Shown in pieces: positions 23,180 to 38,100 of a stretch of 64,000 nucleotides of DNA. The position numbers were made by a program, and so were the translations under genes. Under the pieces are notes generated by a model. The model worked only from the letters and a program-made list of their open reading frames with translations, did no database searches and was not told the DNA's origin. Location: positions 193,225,948-193,289,947 of the forward strand of contig CP136064.1 in assembly GCA_032622095.1 (NCBI GenBank), read 5' to 3'. Position 1 is the stretch's first letter; every line of letters begins with the position of its first letter. Source of the DNA: Siphonodentalium dalli (taxonomy: Eukaryota; Mollusca; Scaphopoda; Gadilida; Siphonodentaliidae).

Positions 23180-26100
23180 GTAAGTCATTACTTACATTTA
23201 TAGTACTTATTTATGAGGAGCTGGGACCTTAGGTATATGTAATTCTGTCTAGGCAACACGTGCGTAACATGCATGTTACAAGATCAAAAGTTAAAACACT
23301 CGAAGTTTCTCGCTCGACTTGTAAATCCAAACGCCAGAAGTTTAGACTTGAATAACCATTCGCCGATTCTGGAAGAATGATTGCAGTTTCGCAGAGAAGA
23401 TTGGCAAGTTTATTAATGTAAATTCGTGTTAAGATAATTCTTTCTGGACGTGTTTTAGTATTTAAAATTTGGCGATATTGTTCATAGTTATTTCGTTGAT
23501 CGTTCAAATAAAATTTCGGGACAGTATTATCCAGCCGGGATCATGATTAAGATTGTATTTAACGAAATTGAACCTTTGGTGAAAACGCAAATGGTCTCCC
23601 TACACATGTTATCACACCAACAGTAATTGCTTTACACACAAATACTAATTGCTGATTACGTGAAACATTCTATTTAAACACATTTAACTAATCAATAACA
23701 GCACTTGTGGGATTGGAGGACAAGTTCTGAACAACTTAGATGTACCTCCGGGAAAAATTTGCGTCACGCTCTACATATAATATTAACTTCGCGAAACATT
23801 GAAATATCAAACTTCTCATATGACTGATATTTTCCACATGTCCGAGCAAAATGTAATTAATTCAGACTTAACAATAATAGTACTAGTATGTGACCACTAC
23901 TGATAATTTTACTTAGATATATTGCTATAATACCAATCAATAGAGAGAATATCTCCGACGACTGAAGGCAAAAAATATTTCTGGTACGGACCGAATCACA
24001 TTAAACGAAGCTAAGATACTATATGCGGTATTTTTTCGCATCGAAACACACACCCCTTCTTTATTCAAGACTGCCCGGTTTCACAAGATTTATCGGTCGA
24101 TTGATGTTCCTTAAAACTGACTTTGTGGGGAGCCCCGGGGAACGCAGACAAAGTTTTTAAATCGGTGTAATTTTCTCAGAATTATACTTATCTACATAAG
24201 CCTCAGGGTTTCGGGTAAGGCTTCAATGAAATAATTGTATGCGAAATATACACCATTTTTATAATCACTAATAACTGAGACCGTTGGGAATTCTTCCTTT
24301 TCAGATATAAAACGCTTCGACTGCCATTTTCCCGTTATGTCCCGGGAACAGCAAATGATTTGATCTTTTTATTAATATTAGTAGATATTCAACAAATTTA
24401 TAGTAGAACATGTTTCCAGTCTATTTTCACATAAAGTACTGATTTTCAGGAGATATGCATGTGACACAGTAATAGCCGATATATATTATGTATAATTGCA
24501 CAATTTTCCAAAGACAATTTCGATAACGATGTCCCCTATGACAAATGCGGTGTTACAACTAAATATATAGCTAGAGTCGAGGAACACTGGGGCACCATAT
24601 TTTCACGAAATAAAGAGATACATTTTGACACATGGCTATTTTAAATTTATTTGGTAAACGTTTACTTCGGTTAACGTGATTAGCCAGAAAATAGCAAATT
24701 TAACAATATTTGGAATGTATGAGGAAATCCCTGGTATGGTAAAAAGAAAGAGCGTTGTGTCAAAAGTTGAACAAACTACATGTAATAAATTTCAATTAAT
24801 TTTAAGAGTACGTTAATAAGTATTCCGTGTATGTCTATATTTGTTTTGACACCGAAACAAGAGCAACATCTCGTAATTAGTAGGTTTAATTTACTGTTGT
24901 GGTGTTCAACTGCGAATATTTTCATGAGAGACAAAATTCTTGGAAACACTCACCTCAGCGATAGGTTTCCCAATTTTTAAGACACCAAAATTTGATAAAA
25001 AAACGCTTCATGTTACGACTCACTCATATGGGGATATATAAAGAGCGTCTACCTCTGCGCTGGGACTTTAAAAATTATTAGGCTGAATTATTGTTAAAAT
25101 ATAGGGTTTTCACGCACCTAAATGCTTATTTGTTATTGTGCAATTTGATTTAAACTCTCATCTCATCATTGTGAACTAATGAGTCGATAACACTGAACGC
25201 TCTTTATTTTTCTCCGTTAGTGATATCGGCATGATATAAATGGGCATCTAAATATTACTAAGCGTCGATGGTTTCTAACGACGATTTTTCTACGATTAAT
25301 TTATGTTTGGTACCCCGATATCATTGCACATGTTCGTATCAAGGTAATTACGGAGAATTGTTCTTACTCAAATAGTTTTATTCTCATGAAACCAAAATGT
25401 AAGGGACTGAGAGTGCAAATTTAACACTTTATATACTATATGTCGTTTGTTGAACATATTATCTTAACATTTCCCACCAAAGAATATGGATAATTCTGCA
25501 CTTGTATTATCATTTCGTATATACGTCTGTCGTCTCCTCATATTTTCTGAACATCCCTCCAGGTGGGTAGTATACCATTCTTTATGTACTTTTTTTCGTA
25601 TAAATGGATGGCACAATCCATTTGGAAAGGGTTAAAAATATTGAATATACCATATGACTATTATTTGTATGCATTTGCTGGAGGTTTCGCGCTCGCTTGG
25701 CATTGAAGTACCTGTCGCATACCCCTTGAAACTAGTTTATTCATTTTAAATACTAGAACACATTTAATAAATCAATACTACAATCTGAATAACAATATTA
25801 CCACATCACACACAACGGTTACTCTTGGAAAATCAGTCTTCGAGTCTCGAGTCTGCATTATATTCTGTCGTAGAAATATGTTATCAATTCCAGTTTACAC
25901 GTAACAACAAACACTACATAAAAACGCATTTTTTTATAAATATTTTACATAAAACACGGTAAATAATTTTGCGTAAGTAAACCATAACACCGCTCGTCTG
26001 TTTAACCTTCCAAATTATCTCTCGAGTAGAATGTGGGGCTACTTGTATGATCGAGTTGGTATTGCATAAAGAATACAGGTACTACACGCGAATGATTCCA

Positions 26101-29100
26101 ATTTCATTTACGAGACTTTCCGCCGGGTCATACGACTTTGATGTGTTTACTCATTTGTCGTAGCTAAATTGTATGTCTACTTTTCATAATATATGGAGAA
26201 TTCCAGCTGTTAAATGGTATTCCATATATACAGACTAAACCTGTATCTATGTACCTCGGGGCCACTAACACTGCACTCTGTCTGTATAGTAAGTAGTGAT
26301 GGTATCCGTAGAGTAGGTCTTTATGGTGCTACATGTTTGTTTTGCCTGAGTGGGCCATTTCTGTGGATATATATGTGGCATCTCCAGACGATAATAAAAA
26401 AATACCACCATATAGTTAAATACATGTCCACCTGTTCCGCTCATAATTTCAATCGTGTCGGATAAAAGCGGCTTTTGATTTTCGAAAATAGTTCCCTAAC
26501 TCCTCTGTTGGATTTGAGAGCCTTCATTAGAATGTGAACGAAGAATCCACTTGTTTTAATTGAAGAATTCGACTTTTCATGGACGAATTATGACATAAAA
26601 CAACAAAATTGCAGACGCGCGTCACTGGGTCGGTTCGGTGCAGGTCTCGGAACTGTACATATAGCGCTATCACAGAATGCTGTTATCTAAATGCACAGGA
26701 GAAATCCCCCAACCACAGCCCCTTTGACATTCGATTCCCTGCTGCAAAGACATGCGGGTGATCCGTGGCCGCGCATTCACACTGTATAGTTATTGGCAAA
26801 GTTAATACCAATCTCGGAGAGAGTTGTCATGGACATCGGAAGTTGATGGGTAACGACCGTGGGGTGGATTGAATCTGACACTAATTTATGAGCCGCATAT
26901 TACGGGTGGGTAAACTTTGATTTCATAACTTCGGGCGAATATTTGTGACATGTTCAAATTTCCAATTGACGGTGCGGTTTTCATTCCAATATAGATTGTC
27001 ATAAATCGAAAACTGTCAATTACAACAGCTTTATCTCGAGGTTATGTTTATATTATTGGAATGTTAATCGCTTCAATCAGTTGAAGATTTTGAGCACGCG
27101 CTGAACATGGATGAGAAGACACTTGTTAAGCAGAAGCTTGGAAGTTTCAGCATCTTTAAGACGATATTTGATAGGACCATTCCCTGAACTGCAGTAACCG
27201 CTGCATTATATACATGTAGTACAAGCATTCTCCAATAAGAGTGCATTGTCTCTTGTAATACATAGGACGTCATTCGCAGTCGTAAGCCACACATGCAGAG
27301 AGCACCACTGTGGGTCGGTTTTGTCTATCATTGTTTATGGCTGTTTCATGCACACTTCATATATAAACCGTATACCGATTATATCAGATTGATATTCGGG
27401 GGATAGCTGCAAAGCGACGAAATTTAACTTAAAGATACGGGCGGCGTTGGCGGTGAGTATGCTGTTAAAATATTCAGCTCCGTAAAAAACCGCCATAAAC
27501 AGAAAGAATAGTAAAATATAGACATACTTTGTTCTTATACCAATCAGAAATATGTGGCATAAACACTATGTTATTGTCAAATGTTTTTCTTTTGTTGTGT
27601 AAACAAAAGCAAAACACGTTACAGAACCTGGTTTTTGTTTAGATCCGGATACGGTAAACATAAAGAGCGTTATTTGTTACAGTTTTCCTGATATGGAAAT
27701 AATAAAGAGCGTTTGTATCATTTGTGTGTGATTAACCAATATAATTGCGCTGTGTTATGTAAACAGAAGCAACACTTCTGTAACACGAGCAGGTTCTTGT
27801 ATACTTACACCATCGTACGTCTTGACGACAATAAACTATTTACGCGCTGATTATGTTTGGCTTATGAATAAAACTATATATATTTTAATATTCCTTCCGT
27901 TGATGGCGATTTTAACAAATATGAATATTTCTGCAGCGAACGCCGTCCGTGCCTTTAATGATAAATTCCTTAAAATGTCCCCATGATACAGGTATATATA
28001 GAAGTACAAGAAATCAAATTTTCGTCTTTGCTATAACTAGACCTTACGCTGGAAAATAATTTTCGACAAAAGGCAAACACAATTTTTCACCACGGAAATA
28101 CGTTTCCGTTATCGCCATATTTTTACTCTGTAACAAAGTAGTGTCCATTTTTTTTATTTGGGAGAGTGGTTAGCTAAGTTGAATTAACTTCTCCCCGATC
28201 CCTTTTGTAGAGTATTATATCCGAATAAAATAAGCTTAAAAAGTGAATAACGTGCAGACTTGCACATGTACACGTATCAATCATAATGCATGGACAAAAT
28301 CCGGTATCGAATCAGCTTCAACATTGCTTGGAGATATGTATCTTCTCCATTGAGCTACCATGGCCCAACGAACTCAACTTCACAAAGGCTTCCAACCAAC
28401 ACGAGGTAAGAGAACCAGGAAACGACTATAGGTTATTCGAAGAGTTAGAAACCCCTATCAACACTCCCTAAATCAGGGAAAGTGTGAAGGTGTATGAGTG
28501 TGTCATTTTGTACAAGCTGTTTTGTGTTATCTGATCAAAATTTGCATATACCCATTATTATACTGTGTTGGTAAATAGTGCACGTAATATACCTCTAATT
28601 CCGATTAATGATTGTGACGATTATGTTCTGGCATGCACGGCTCATCCCTGAACTCCTATATATATAGTTGAGCATGCTTAATAGAGACCTTTCGCAAAAT
28701 CACTATTACAATTACGGATAGGATATAATGTCAGTAAGGTGGACAACCATCACAACTTATATAATTTGATGCAAACAGTAATACCATGTTCTTATCCGTG
28801 TTATACAACACACGGATAATGTTAGAGCGTCCCCAACCAGGACCGGTGGCATATCCTTGACACATCTGCACACAATTAAACTGCGTATGGCATATTTCGT
28901 CTCACACAAGCACACCCGTGTGTAAAGATCGATTTTTTTGCCGTATACTAGGATATTATTCATATCCGTAATCGTGATTTTGCGAAAGGTCTCTAATATA
29001 TGTCCTTGGCCGCAATGGGTTATTGGGTAGAAATAAAAGCATGGCATTACTTGCGAAAAGTGGACTGATATATGCTCTTAATTGTAACTTAAGGGATCCT

Positions 29101-32100
29101 TGAAGATATTAGTTTGTATTTTTCCCGCCGTAAACTCCATATCCGTGATCACAACCAATGCAGCCTGTACTTGCGGAAATAAGCTCATGGTGAACTTAAA
29201 TAAGCCTTATATGGACCTAAACGTTCATTGAAATATAAGTTCCATATAGACTTATTTCAATTCAAAAAGTTCACATCGGCCTTATTTGATCCACTATAAA
29301 TAACACGAATAAACCAAAGCTGTTTATAATATGTTTTCACTGTGGCCCGCACTATCCACCGGAATAACGAGTATAATAAGTCCGCTATGGGCTTATTTAA
29401 GAATAAAATAAGTCCAATGTGAACCTATTTGAATATTTAGGTCCCATATGACCCTATTTTCACGATATGTTGACCAATGCCATTTCAAGTAACATGTGTG
29501 TACATGTAATTAAAGATACCCTGTCCGATTTGACACCATAAAACCACATTTTGTCCGAGTTCTATGCCAGATAATTATTAGATTGTGCACGTGAGTCAAC
29601 GAATATGAGCTTCTGATAATCATATATCGAGTTTCAAAGTCAAAAGTTTGTTTTCTATTTTACCAGCCCAGCAAAAAATCCAATGATCGTCTCTGATAAA
29701 GAGCATCCATGATTTAGTTTCATAAAAGCAGTATATCATAAAGAGCGGTATTAATTATGATCGTTTGTACACGTTTTCAGTGTAAACTTAATAGTTACTT
29801 TGTGGAATTTCGCGATACCTGTGCCATAAAAATTATTTCCTTTTGCGTTATAAGCCTACAATTAACCTAGGAAAGTTTGGTGTCAAATCGGACCGTGGAT
29901 CTTTAAAGATTATTCAGGATTCTAGACCTACAGTAACAACAATAACAACATTCAAATTCTAATTTAACATAGTTTTCCGATTTGTTATTTTGAAATAATT
30001 CCGTAGAAAATTAACTATCATATATAATAGCTTCCTCACAGCCCGTTCTGCCAAAAACCCGCACATTATCTGCTTATAAATAACATATTTTGGGTAGATA
30101 ATATGCTTAGAATCTTCTCATTTTCAGTCGAAAAAGTGCTGAAAATGAGACCATTTTAGTCATATTATCGACTCATAATGAGATTCTAAGCAGAATACAT
30201 GCTGACAATGACACAAATAAGCAAACTCACGACTTTTATGGTGTACGCTCTTTAACATGTGTTTTCACTGTGGCCCGCGCCATAAAACGAAATATCGGCT
30301 ATGACTCCATTATCTTCTTATTTCTGAATCAAATAATTACATTATGTACCTATTTCATATTGTAGGTCGATTATGGGCGTATTTGCGCGATGATATATTG
30401 GGCCTTCTGATTCCAAATATACTAGTTTATCCACCAGAATAGAAATAAAAATGTTAGTTATTTTTCGCAATAATTAACCTGGAACATTGAGCACATCTCT
30501 AAAAGATACATCGGTTAAACACTTCGTCGGTGATATCTAAAGAAGTCAAGTTTAATAAACTTCAATTTCGTATGAAACTTTTGGAACGGTAAAGTGTTTC
30601 TTTCGTGGTAAAGATATAATTTTAAACATTTATCCAGGTGTTCCAATTACAATACATCTAAGTCCGTCATCGTATTTCATGTGGAATTTGTTTATGAATT
30701 TAGAAATGTAGTAAACACTGAAGTATATTTCCAATGAACTCCTTATCTCACAATGCTCTAACATTTAAAATATATATTGATACTGCTCTTCAGTGATGTA
30801 TGATGCTAATCTTTTTACGCAATTAATGTCTCCAAATCGTGTTTGTGCCACTACACAAATTAGTAATACATCTATTGGAGCACATGTCTCCCCCAACGCA
30901 CAGACCAACTGACACAAATCGACAGGTGACGTCTGGCGCATCTAATGTTGCCCCCAGCATTAATGAGTTTTCGGTTAACTAGTGACCGTGGATTTTAATG
31001 ACCATTGACGGACAGCGACATCTTCATTCACCTGCCGATTTCCGATCTGATTAGCAATGACCCCACATGACACTGACAACCGAATGCTCATTCGTCGTGT
31101 GTAAACGAGATTTTTTATGTGCCAGGGTCAAACCAATATCATCGGACGCTGAGATGACCACTTAAGATTATCGCCGGATAACAAATTGACAGATCGAAGA
31201 CAGATCTGTCTTACTTTGTTTTGTAGCCTCCTGCCTCTTAAAACACAATTACTGTCAATTGTTACATTATCGTAAAATATTTTTGTATAAAGTTAAAGGC
31301 GACTATACTTGGATGGATTTCGCTATCATATATATCTTTATTACCCCTAATTGTGGAGATTGATTGCTATATGTTTACAAATTAATAGTTTCAATACAAG
31401 AAATACATAATAATGCATACTGTACTACATAAGTACTGACAATAACGTTTACCACATATCTCACAACCGTGTGAGCGCAACAATAATCAAGTGGATATTT
31501 CGGAGAGAAGAAAGAACAAATATATATTTTTGTATAAAGTTAAAGGCGACTATACTTGGATGGATTTCGCTATCGACAAATGCACATATTAATGTCGAGA
31601 ACTATCCATGGATTTAAAAACTTTGACAGTTCGACTTATGCACACATGATCCATACCGTATACATGGGAGCTAGGTAACCCGGGAGTCTCGTCCACCGAG
31701 TATGTGACCTCTCACAATCGAAACTATGTCTCGGTAAAGTTGTAAATCCAATCGCTGTCGCTGTTTATTCCTCTATCAAACCACACCGGACAAATAGCTT
31801 GGTTTACGGTTGTACTTTAACCATTTCTGTGCTGACTGTACTGAATGGTTTCTCCCATTAGTTAAACAATTAAATATTGGAACGGTCTAGTATTCACTTG
31901 GAGTGGGGTTCAGGTAATAAAAGCAGACGACAGACAAATCATATATATTACAAGAGCAGAATTATTCATATGCATTGATGGGAAACGATCTATACCGTAT
32001 GCTGTTAGTGAACTTTGGCTTGTGCGACTATGTCTGTATCTGGTTCACCGAATTCACCAAATTCAGGCCCTATATGATGTTTAAGTCAAGCAAACGCCCG

Positions 32101-35100
32101 ACTCGTCTGAGAATTTGTCATCCCGAGTGTAGCATTATAGTCAGGTCCAAGTTATTTCCATGCAATATTCGTCGAGTTGAATCTTGAAATGATTTAGTGT
32201 ATCATGGTCTATGGACTTATGATCGTTGTTTAATTTATTATCTGAACATTTCCTATGGAACTACTCATCAATGAGTATTTAGTATAGAATTGATTAACCG
32301 CCTGTTGACTACATGCATGTACGGAACGAGACTGTGACTGACCGCTTACCCAACCGACTATATATATAAAAAGTATGCCTACCGCAACCAACGATCACAG
32401 GTTAGTGTAAGTTCGCACTCTCACAAATTTGCCAGGTATTATTTGCAGGCATTTCGTCATAGAAAACCATACGGTGCCATAATATGAACGACACAGGAAT
32501 ATAAAATGCATCGTCACAAATATAACTACTTGAGAAGTAACATGTCTGTATAGTTCCACGTGTAACGGTGCTACTAACATTTGCCTTCAAACAATTGCCG
32601 CCGAGTCTTATTTTCCGGACAAAAACTCATGGAAACAGACTGTCAATATATGAATGGAAACATCACACGCTATGCCTATAAGTAAAGAACATATTTTGAT
32701 CCAAGCCTGTCAATTTTCAAAAGAATACATGCACACACAGTTATGTATTTCTTATTTTTGGTGCCTATATACAACTCACACACATGACAAGACTATTTAT
32801 TTGACGATTGGCAAATTAATAGGTCAAATAGGTGCAATGACACTTTTCTGTTCTAGCTCGGTAACGGGGCGAGGGGCGACGTGTGTGTTTTTGATTATGA
32901 GAGAATTTGGAATACCAGAGAAATATCACGTATGATAAAAATTTAAAAAAAATTCATTGACTGTACACTCAGGTATATACTCATTTAGATATGGATGGCA
33001 TATTATATTATACGAATCGCTATCAGGAGAAGCCAAATTAAGCATCCTTATTGACAAATAATCAGAAAGTGAGTGCGAGCAAGTGATTGAAGACAGACGA
33101 CATTCCAATCCAAAACATGTTGTCAAAATATGACAGGCTTATCATATGTATGTTGGTATGCCGGGTGTTACTTAATATAGCGCACAATCGACTGTCCCTT
33201 TATTCACAACTATATCTAGACTAGTAAATGTTACCTCATAATTATACTGTAAATAAACTACACTATTGTCATCGAAATGAATATGCCGTATAGAATTAAA
33301 TTTCACCATACATCACTTTATTGATATATGAAACCTGGACATCGCATCCGTATATGTTCGAAAGAGAAACAATGATATCATGTTTATGTTACAAATTATG
33401 ACAATCATATGAACTATATGATATAGAAGAAGCACATTCCATGCACATTAAAGCATTAAATATATACAAACAAACAAATGCATTGTGAGGGTTGTGCAAA
33501 ATTGCATGGTTGTGTGTGTAGGTGCGTGTGTCCCATTCTCTTGTGTTCAACCGGACAGCATTAGGGTGACGTCACTCGTTCGCTGCAGGCATTTCGCTGT
33601 CCGGTTGGAGATGGCAGGGTGTCGCGACTATCTTGCATATCCAGGTTTACTTATACCAACGAATGCAGCTCTGCCTGCGCCCTTACGGGTGCATACAATG
33701 TTGCGCTGGAAATGGCATTTATGGCATTGCCACCAGTTGTGGTCACATCGGACCGTTGGGTGGTAAGTGCATGTAAGTGCGGAGATAAATTCCAGAACAA
33801 TCTTGAACAACGCACTAAATTAAGCTTAATTGTAAAGTGATAAATAAACAACCTTCCAATCTAACATATCGTCGTACACATAGGTTCATATTGGACCTAA
33901 ATATTCACAAATGTTCTTATTTAACTTTTTGATTATGAAATAAGCACATATATAGTGGGCCGATACCCGTTATTCCGTTCAATGGCGCGGGTCGCTATGA
34001 AAACACATTATAAAGAGCATGAGTCTGGTAAAACGTGTCGATGAAAACAGGCAGATTAAACAAAGCCAATATGGGCTTATTTCGTATGGAAATTGGACTC
34101 TTTTAAAAACCGCGTTTTGGTCCGTATATTTAGGTCCATATAGAGCGTATTATGAGTATATAATGCGAATATGTGACCCGCCATATCAAATCCAGTCGGA
34201 AGTCGGGATTTTTACCCTGTGCCAATGCATTCTCTTATATATGCGAGTCGACCATAGGTCGCCTCGCATATATAAGAGAATGCATTGGGCCTAACAATTT
34301 TTTACAATTTTTATAATTTGTTCTTGTATTCTTTAACAATTTTATAATTTCACACATACAGAGCCCCAGACAAACATGATCAAACGACACTCTTCTATGT
34401 GCGTCTATATATGTGTGGGGCTCCCTGCAGGGTAATGGATGTTTTTTTTATTTTATGTCCTAAAAATTGTAAGAAACATTTATTTAAAAAACATGATAAA
34501 AAATTGTTAAGCCAATGCATTCTCTTATATATGCGAGGCGACCTATGGTCGACTCGCATATATAAGAGAATGCATTGGCACAGGGTAAAAAAAATCCCGA
34601 CTTCCGACTGGATTTGATATGGCGGGTCACATATGAGCTTATTTCGCTCATTAAAATAAGCTCGCCATGTGCTTATTTTCACCACGGGAATAGACTGTCA
34701 AATCAGATGATCGGTAATATATATTGAAGTAAAATCGAAATTAGATGAAAATAAATGTTATGAACTAGTCAATATTTTCAGTTGACACCACGTTACCGGA
34801 TAATCCGTGGCCATGTTCCCGCCCATTTGGAGATTCATTTTGAGGCAGACTTGACGAGTATTTACGGCGGCTCCAAACATTCCATAACATCAGTCTCGTT
34901 TAGTGATTCATAATTCTGTCGCATTGATCATCAAGTGGGACCAGTGTTGTGGGAACATTTTCGGGCATTAGTGGACAATTATCGTTTAATTATTGCAGGC
35001 ATCAATGACTTCATTGCTTCGTCAGTTTTATACACAACGTCTGGTCTCAATGAATGCTATTTTCTTCGATATTTGTTGTCCAGGGCCTGGGGGCAAACTA

Positions 35101-38100
35101 ATGCGAGGATATTGTAGGACGCGCCCATACTAAAGTCAAGTTTATGTGGCTCGAACCGACCCTGTAAGACCACCCAGGTTTATGTCGATTGCAACAATGA
35201 ATTGTGTGTTACTGTACGTTACTCAAAAAGATCACAGTAATATTGTTTTCAGACAAAGCCTTTACCATAGATTTTCTCACTATTAGTTGAGAATATACAT
35301 AACAGGTCGTTGTCTTGTTTCTGTAAAAAGTTAATTACAAATTGATAAGATTAAAATTAGATTCTACTGCGCATGTTGATTAATTATTTGAGTTGTCTAG
35401 TCATAAAATATAATGAAATATAATTGCATCGTGTATTGTATTATCGTGTACAGAATGTTCACAACGCCCTCACTCTGTAAAAAACCTCATGTAGTGTACA
35501 TTCTATTATATCTGCTATTTATTCTGCTATAATCATTCATGTACTATGTCATATGTAACTAGATCAAGGGTAATTAAAATTTAATTTAATTGGCAGACGC
35601 ATTGCGCGTTGAACTGCCACGATCTGACCAATGGCACTTTACATCCGGGTCGACACCAAGTGAATTAAACTTTCCGGAGCCGCGCCGTGACAAATAGAGT
35701 TACAAATTTGTTACTTGTAAGTTACATTTGTCGCTATGATATCAACTGGAACGGCGGAGAAGAATTAGTACATGTATAAATTAACACATTATATATAGTG
35801 TGCAAATCTCTCGTCATAATAGGTGATATTTGGACTTCCCTGGAGCCTTCCTAATTGACATATATATAGTCATAACTTTATTGAAAGGTTTTATCGCACT
35901 ATATGAACATATAGCAAACGTATACATAACTGTTTAATGGTATCAGAACGGATGGTGAATCTTTAAAACAAATAATTAAATATCGCCCTGATTTGGAACT
36001 CTTGTGTCTTATAGCTGGGTTGATCTCAAGAAATATAGCTAGATATATTATTTGATAGATGGTCTGTCAGTTGAACGATAGCTTTATGAGAATACCAGGA
36101 TTATGTCAAGGTCACTATTGTATCTGCAAATAGTATTTTCGTACTTTGTAATTTTGTTAAATGGACGTATGACAATCAGTCATAAAATTATTAAAAAATT
36201 CAGGTCAAATTTGCTCTTTTATGAGGCTGTGGAAAGCCATCTTCGATAGCAATATAATACATAGCGCGTCGATACGATATAATACTAAGATGTATATATA
36301 CAACCGAAATCCGATAGCATAAGATTCAGATCTTCTAAAGAACATTATGGATAGTTAACTTATTATTTTCCTCGTTAATCCTTTACACATAGATAGCTTA
36401 GATCTTCAATTATATAGTATCTCTTTAATATCGATATCATCTTGAGGTTTGCCGCTCTGGTGACGACAAGGTTATCTTGAACAACTTTGATGACTATACA
36501 CTTATTAGACCGGCAGTCCGATTATACGAGTTATTACCGTATCATAACTTCAAAGTAAACAGGAATGGTTTGTTAAGGTTCGTCGCGGTATACACGCGGT
36601 TATTAACCGGAAAACAATGCTGAGATGGTGGGCTACTTTACCTAAACACCATGAATGAGCTGATTGCCTAAGTCTATCTTTACAAACCGAGCTTGTAATT
36701 AAAAGCAAATTGCAATTCATTCATCATTTGTAAGGTGTGTGTATATATGGGGTCAAAACTACGTCTGAGTCACACCGAATCACTCGCTACCCGAATTCAT
36801 TGATTAATCTATTCCAATAAAGAGAATTGAAAGCCGTGAAATTTTAGTATTACTCAGAATAGTCTGTGATAAAACGCGATGGTTTCACGCTTGTTGGCTA
36901 CTAAGCGTGGACATTGTAAGCTTTTGACTATAGAATGATGAGACATATCAATTATGGTTTTCAGCATCGATGATGCTTGCAGTCATCACACGTTCGGAGC
37001 ATTTTCTCAAGCTTTGGGAATTTCATACCTAGCCAGGTGTGCGCATCCTCATGGGAAAATATTTACACTCGAGGAATGAGGTTTCCCGGTGTACCTCTGA
37101 CGACTATACTAACCACAGTACCCATTGAGAAGAGCGTGAAAATGATGGTAGTTTTATCAAATCGATTTCCCAGCCACTTGCGTGCGGGATACAAATTGCT
37201 CAATCATCGAGGGTCTCTTGCTTTATCGTCTTCTCTTGCATAACCTCCTCGTTCCTTTCCCTGTGTGCACTCTCTGCCTCCCTGCATCAGACAAAAAACT
37301 ACTAGATCACACATACACACACAGAAAAAGTGCAACAATATAATCGACAGCAATATAGCTCGCTACAGTACTGAACAAACACCACAAAACGAAACTAGCC
37401 ACTGACAGTCAATTACACTTGTTTTGTCTATATAGTTGATGAAATTACAGACTGATAGGTTCCAAAATTGTCAAGCGGTAGTTTCTATATTTTTCATGAC
37501 TCAAGGGCAGTTTTTGGGACCCGAAATGAGTACCGAAAACGAATGCAAGTGTATTCTTACTCACAAATTTAGAGTATATATTTAATTATTTATTATTTAT
37601 ACACATGTAAATCATATGTGACATATATTTACCAGCCGACCGAGTTACTCTCGTGAACGTGACTAAATCTTAACAAATTCTAGGCATAGTGTACGTTCAC
37701 ACACTGGCAAATGTATTTGCCTGGCAAATCATTGTAAACGGCTGTAGTGTACAAGGATCTGAGCAACAAACTACAATTTTTCCAGCTGTGTGAACATGGC
37801 TCTGAAGTTAGTCTTCAAGATCAAGGCCATTTAAATTGAGAGTGCAAATTCCATCTGAGCTCAAGTTAACATAGACACTGGAAGGGAATCCTGCAAGCGA
37901 ACCATGCATATGCAGGGCGGCTATACTATTATCAGGTGCCTGTTAAAAGGTGTACTAAATAGTGCTCCAGACGGTGGGTGATCGAAATCAAAGATGACTG
38001 TTGGCAGGCAATTGTTTTACAGTAGGAGACTGAACTTAATAACCGCTAGCTGTCATGACGAATATGTTAAAGCGACATTTAACGTTCTAGAGTGAGACAA

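Noticed and set aside
33485-33840. Overlapping sense and antisense frames in the GC-rich island of intron 1
   Set aside because: Four frames are open at once, which reflects base composition rather than coding. The island was reported for its CRE hairpin instead.
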